This document shows, piece after piece, positions 14,577-17,153 of a DNA stretch of 17,153 bases. The position numbers were made by a program, and so were the translations under genes. The DNA is from an uncultured Clostridia bacterium (GTDB lineage: Bacteria; Bacillota; Clostridia; Oscillospirales; Acutalibacteraceae). The first letter of the stretch is position 1, and each line of letters starts with the position of its first letter. The stretch is from positions 1 to 17,153 of the forward strand of contig CALWMQ010000183.1 in NCBI GenBank assembly GCA_944382025.1, in the 5' to 3' direction. The notes below the pieces were generated by a model that did not search any database, had not been told where the DNA came from, and saw nothing but the letters and a program-made list of their open reading frames with translations.

Positions 14577-15410
14577 TTATTTCAGCAGCCGCTCCACCGC
14601 GTCGGCGGCAGGATCCATATCCTCGCACACCACCCGTTCTATCTCTCCTGTATCGCACAAATGGGCAATCTGGGCATCCATGGGCAGGGACGCGATGATG
14701 GATACGTCCATCTCCTGTGCGGCGGCTTTCAGGCCGGTTTCCGAGCCAAAGAGGGCAATCCGCTTCCCACAGTCGGGGCAGACAACACAGCTCATATTTT
14801 CCACCATACCGATAACAGGGATGTTCAGCATATCGGCCATTTTGCGAGCCTTACCAACCACCATCTGTACCAGAGATTGGGGAGTGGATACAATAACTGT
14901 TCCGTCCACCGGGATAGACTGATATACCGTCAGGGGTACATCCCCGGTTCCGGGAGGCATATCGATAAACAGTACGTCCAAATCGCCCCAAACCACATCG
15001 GTCCAGAACTGGGTGACCGCCCCGGCCAATATGGGCCCCCGCCAGACTACCGGCTGGTCCTCATGCTCTAGAAGCAGGTTTATGGACATAACTTTGATCC
15101 CCATATGGGTTTCCGCCGGCAGGATCCCCAATTCACTGCCCTTGGCCTTGACTGTCACACCAAAAGCTTTCGGGATGGAAGGGCCGGTAATATCCGCGTC
15201 CAGCACGCCAACTTTATACCCCCGGCGGGCCATCAGTACCGCCAACATGGCGGTAACGGAAGATTTCCCCACACCGCCTTTGCCGCTGCTGACCGCCACC
15301 ACCTTCTTAATGGAACTGTAGGCGTTGAGCTGGGCATGTGGATCCCGTTCCTCACAGTTTTGACTGCAGCTGGAGCAGTCATGATTGCAGGCTTCGCTCA
15401 TTTTTTTCAT
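14577..15410 (-). CDS. Mrp/NBP35-family iron-sulfur cluster carrier ATPase
   Basis: A 277-residue P-loop protein of the MinD/Mrp group that binds and transfers Fe-S clusters to apoproteins. The deviant Walker A is SSGKGGVGKSS (41-51), followed by LDADITGPSIPKAFG, WRGPILAG, and Walker B LDVLFIDMPPGTGD. Near the C-terminus lie Cys208 and CPDC at 211-214, the cluster-binding cysteines at the dimer interface. The N-terminus carries four cysteines in CNHDCSSCSQNC (Cys8, 12, 15, 19), reminiscent of the ferredoxin-like motif of eukaryotic Nbp35 and found in many anaerobe homologues. AAGGAAGG precedes two ATGs; the one at 15401 (9-nt spacing) may be the true start instead of 15410, where spacing is about 3 nt. 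It has its own promoter and a leader hairpin, and is convergent with the ABC permease. Confidence 0.94.
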   Translation of the reverse strand: MKKMSEACNHDCSSCSQNCEERDPHAQLNAYSSIKKVVAVSSGKGGVGKSSVTAMLAVLMARRGYKVGVLDADITGPSIPKAFGVTVKAKGSELGILPAETHMGIKVMSINLLLEHEDQPVVWRGPILAGAVTQFWTDVVWGDLDVLFIDMPPGTGDVPLTVYQSIPVDGTVIVSTPQSLVQMVVGKARKMADMLNIPVIGMVENMSCVVCPDCGKRIALFGSETGLKAAAQEMDVSIIASLPMDAQIAHLCDTGEIERVVCEDMDPAADAVERLLK

Positions 15411-15431
15411 CCTTCCTTATTTTGACAAAGT

Positions 15432-15457
15432 AAAACGGCAGCCAAGGCCGCCGTTTT
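15432..15457 (-). terminator. Terminator-like hairpin in the mrp leader
   Basis: AAAACGGC/GCCGTTTT pair over 8 bp with an inner GCC/GGC extension. On the minus strand the stem ends in TTTTACTTTGTC, 20 bases before the mrp ribosome binding site. Because the predicted mrp promoter lies upstream of it, it is either a second terminator for the previous gene or an attenuator of mrp. Confidence 0.6.
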
Positions 15458-15480
15458 ATGGGATGCCGTGATACTGTTTT

Positions 15481-15509
15481 ATTGTACAACAGAAAAAGGT
15501 ATCCGTCAA
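15481..15509 (-). promoter_or_regulatory. Promoter of mrp
   Basis: On the minus strand -35 TTGACG (15504-15509) and -10 TACAAT (15481-15486) are 17 bp apart, each one mismatch from consensus. The -35 lies in the loop and inner stem of the preceding gene's terminator hairpin. Transcripts would start near 15474, giving a leader of about 65-75 nt. Confidence 0.75.
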
Positions 15510-15525
15510 TGTGACAGATACCTTT
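15493..15525 (-). terminator. Rho-independent terminator of the minus-strand sugar transferase gene
   Basis: AAAGGTATC-C-GTCA (15495-15508) pairs with TGAC-A-GATACCTTT (15512-15525), with a 3-nt loop and one internal mismatch. On the minus strand the stem runs into TTTTTCTG. It begins 4 bp after the sugar transferase stop. Confidence 0.85.
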
Positions 15526-15529
15526 GATG

Positions 15530-16210
15530 TCAGGCCGATTTTTCGGTTGTATGGGAAGCGGAAATCTCAGGGTTGGCACCCTCACAGATCCCCTTGGACC
15601 CCAGCACATATCCTACCGATTTGAACAGGATTTTGGCGTCCATCCCCACCGAGACATTGGCGGCATATATGCCATCCAAGCGAGCTTTTTCCTCAATCGT
15701 CACATTATCCCGCCCGCTGATCTGCGCCAAGCCTGTCATACCGGGACGAACACGGTTAGCACCGTTGTTTTTACGCAAAGCGATCAGATCCGTTTCGGTG
15801 AGCACCACCGGCCGGGGGCCGATCAGGCTCATGTCGCCTATGAGAACATTGATCAGCTGGGGCAGTTCGTCAATGCTCAGCCGGCGGAGCGTCTCGCCAA
15901 CCCGGGAAATATATTTACCCGGATCCTCCAGCTTATAGGTAGCCACATCCCGTGGGGCAGCCACATTCATAGTCCGGAATTTGAAGACATAAAACGGTAC
16001 ATTGTTTTTTCCCATACGCTGCTGGACAAACAGAGGCTTTCCTTTGGTATCCAAGCTGGCGATAACCGCCACCACCAAAAGCAGAGGGGACAGGATCACC
16101 AACGCTGTAAACGAAACTACTATATCAAAAAGGCGTTTTGCGGCGGCATAAACTTTATTTTGCTTCATCTCCCGGCTGGCATAGCCGGAAAGAGGCAAGA
16201 TTTTCTGCAT
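15530..16210 (-). CDS. Initiating sugar-phosphate transferase (bacterial sugar transferase family, PglC/EpsL-like)
   Basis: Enzymes of this family transfer a sugar phosphate from a UDP-sugar to undecaprenyl phosphate at the cytoplasmic membrane face, the first step in making exopolysaccharide, capsule or glycoprotein glycans. The 226-residue product is the small type: a hydrophobic segment about 27-51 (KRLFDIVVSF...SPLLLVVAVI) that acts as a re-entrant membrane helix, then FVQQRMGKN, KFRTM (77-81), the catalytic Asp-Glu pair in LSIDELPQL (Asp114-Glu115), GDMSLIGPRPV and RPGMTGLAQISGRD. ATG 16210 is chosen over ATG 16228 because GGAGGA is 7-9 nt ahead of it. The C-terminal tail after GSKGICEG is an extension of about 16 residues. 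It is a single-gene unit with promoter and terminator, divergent from a paralogue at 16590. Sugar specificity cannot be told. Confidence 0.93.
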   Translation of the reverse strand: MQKILPLSGYASREMKQNKVYAAAKRLFDIVVSFTALVILSPLLLVVAVIASLDTKGKPLFVQQRMGKNNVPFYVFKFRTMNVAAPRDVATYKLEDPGKYISRVGETLRRLSIDELPQLINVLIGDMSLIGPRPVVLTETDLIALRKNNGANRVRPGMTGLAQISGRDNVTIEEKARLDGIYAANVSVGMDAKILFKSVGYVLGSKGICEGANPEISASHTTEKSA

Positions 16211-16309
16211 AATATTTCCTCCTCCCATGGGGGGCTAATTGAGAAATATATGAAACTCTCTGCAGGAAAAAATCAGCGTTATTGATCCTTGGTCTGTTTG
16301 CTGATGGCC

Positions 16310-16338
16310 ATTATACTATCCCTTTCCACAAAAATCAA
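16310..16338 (-). promoter_or_regulatory. Promoter of the minus-strand sugar transferase gene
   Basis: On the minus strand -35 TTGATT (16333-16338) and a perfect -10 TATAAT (16310-16315) are 17 bp apart. The transcript would start near 16303, with a leader of about 93 nt before the ATG. Confidence 0.75.
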
Positions 16339-16475
16339 GTTTCATTTTTGTAATTTTTTTGAAATCTGTAGTTAACACCATCTTTACATAACAAAAGCCA
16401 TGTCTTTTTGTACAAACCACCATATATTTGTCATTTATTTTCCATTTTTACCCTTTTAAATATGAACAATTTATT

Positions 16476-16503
16476 GATAAACGGAAAGTATTTCACGTTT
16501 ATC
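16476..16503. promoter_or_regulatory. Long palindrome in the divergent intergenic region
   Basis: GATAAACGGAAA (16476-16487) and TTTCACGTTTATC (16491-16503) are inverted repeats with one extra A and a 3-bp centre GTA. It may be an operator for the plus-strand transferase or a hairpin in its leader. The AT-rich gap 16211-16589 otherwise holds the minus-strand promoter and a possible plus-strand -35 TTGTCA (16428-16433) without a well-placed -10; no gene is seen in it. Confidence 0.55.
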
Positions 16504-16589
16504 CATTAATCTACCTCCTGTAAAGGGGTGAACGACGGGCATACTATTCATCAAATCCACTAAGAACGCAAAGGCAGGTGAGGCATGAT

Positions 16590-17153
16590 TTGATACGTGT
16601 TTGGAAACGATTTTTTGATATAACAGCTTCTGCTTTCCTCATATTGGCATTATCCCCGGTTTTTCTGATCATTATGCTGGCAATTTCCGCAGATTCATCC
16701 GGAAATGTTATATTTAAACAAAAACGTGCAGGATTATACGGGAAACCCTTCATCCTTTATAAGTTTCGGACTATGCTGCCGGCGGCGCCACGGGATGTGG
16801 CTACCGCCCATCTGTTCCATGCCCAGCGCTATATTACTCCGGTGGGACGACTCCTGCGCCAGACCAGCTTAGACGAGTTGCCTCAGCTTTTCAACGTACT
16901 GAAAGGTGATATGAGCTTTGTAGGGCCACGTCCGGTGGTTCTCACCGAACGGCATCTGTTGGAGCTGCGGCATACCTGGAAAGCGGATGAGGTACGCCCG
17001 GGTATCACCGGCCTGGCGCAGATCCGGGGACGTGACGAGGTCCATTACCGCCGTAAGGCCCTGTACGACCGTTACTACGCCCGCCATGTATCGCCGAGCC
17101 TGGATCTGAAAATTCTGCTGGTCACGGTGAAATGCGTTTTAAAGAGGGAAGGA
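16590..17153 (+). CDS. Initiating sugar-phosphate transferase, paralogue (3' end outside window)
   Basis: This second member of the bacterial sugar transferase family runs 188 codons to the window end without a stop. It opens with a membrane segment (WKRFFDITASAFLILALSPV, residues 5-24), then FKQKRAG, YKFRTM (57-62), AAPRDVAT (65-72), the catalytic pair in TSLDELPQL (Asp95-Glu96), GDMSFVGPRPVVLTE and RPGITGLAQIRGRD. The start is non-ATG: TTG at 16590 with AGGTGAGG 6 nt ahead gives a family-like N-terminus, while an in-frame GTG at 16578 would add four residues. The 5' 150 bases are AT-rich and the rest GC-rich. Family members are about 200 residues, so only a short tail is missing. It resembles the gene at 15530-16210 throughout, including AAPRDVAT and SxDELPQL. 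It may be the first gene of a polysaccharide cluster to the right (inference). Confidence 0.9.
   Translation, partial: MIRVWKRFFDITASAFLILALSPVFLIIMLAISADSSGNVIFKQKRAGLYGKPFILYKFRTMLPAAPRDVATAHLFHAQRYITPVGRLLRQTSLDELPQLFNVLKGDMSFVGPRPVVLTERHLLELRHTWKADEVRPGITGLAQIRGRDEVHYRRKALYDRYYARHVSPSLDLKILLVTVKCVLKREG

Noticed and set aside
13228..14658. 476-codon minus-strand open frame opposite the ABC permease
   Set aside because: It is antisense to the well-supported permease and crosses the strong terminator at 14384-14434; no domain or ribosome binding site supports it.

Overview
The window reads as chromosomal DNA of a Gram-positive Clostridia, most likely in the Oscillospirales/Ruminococcaceae range. 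The evidence is strong AGGAGG-type ribosome binding sites, a GC-rich coding background (high fifties percent by eye), the long clostridial-type ribose-phosphate pyrophosphokinase (about 385 residues instead of about 315), a start-of-dcw pair mraZ-rsmH, and an FtsX-type ABC exporter with a very long coiled coil. No rRNA, tRNA, CRISPR array, transposase or phage gene was seen.

Layout, left to right. (1) 1-1213, minus strand: promoter, four MraZ boxes, mraZ and the 5' part of rsmH; this is the head of the division/cell-wall (dcw) cluster, which continues off the left edge. (2) 1214-3085: about 1.9 kb of accessory DNA. It holds copy A of a dispersed intergenic repeat, about 490 bp of palindrome-containing non-coding DNA, and one AT-richer XRE-family regulator between two strong inverted repeats. 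(3) 3086-6735, minus strand: prs, nadB, nadC. Prs makes PRPP, NadB starts de novo NAD synthesis from aspartate, and NadC consumes PRPP to make nicotinate mononucleotide; nadA is not present. (4) 7214-9496, plus strand: hflX (ribosome-splitting GTPase) and a class III-like PPK2 (polyphosphate:nucleotide phosphotransferase). (5) 9497-10160: a terminator, a run of hairpins and copy B of the dispersed repeat. (6) 10161-14259: a two-gene ABC transporter (ATPase plus 1120-residue FtsX permease). (7) 14384-15410: a bidirectional-looking terminator and a convergent Mrp/NBP35 iron-sulfur carrier ATPase with its own promoter. (8) 15530-17153: two divergent, paralogous initiating sugar-phosphate transferases separated by 379 bp of AT-rich regulatory DNA; the right-hand one is cut by the window end and may open a polysaccharide cluster.

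The most unusual items are the diverged repeat pair (120 of 158 positions identical, no gaps, substitution pattern not coding-like), the exactly 10-bp-phased MraZ operator just downstream of its promoter, the roughly 300-residue coiled-coil hairpin in the ABC permease, and the mrp promoter that overlaps the preceding gene's terminator and is followed by a leader hairpin. I see no clearly new multi-gene defence or biosynthetic system.
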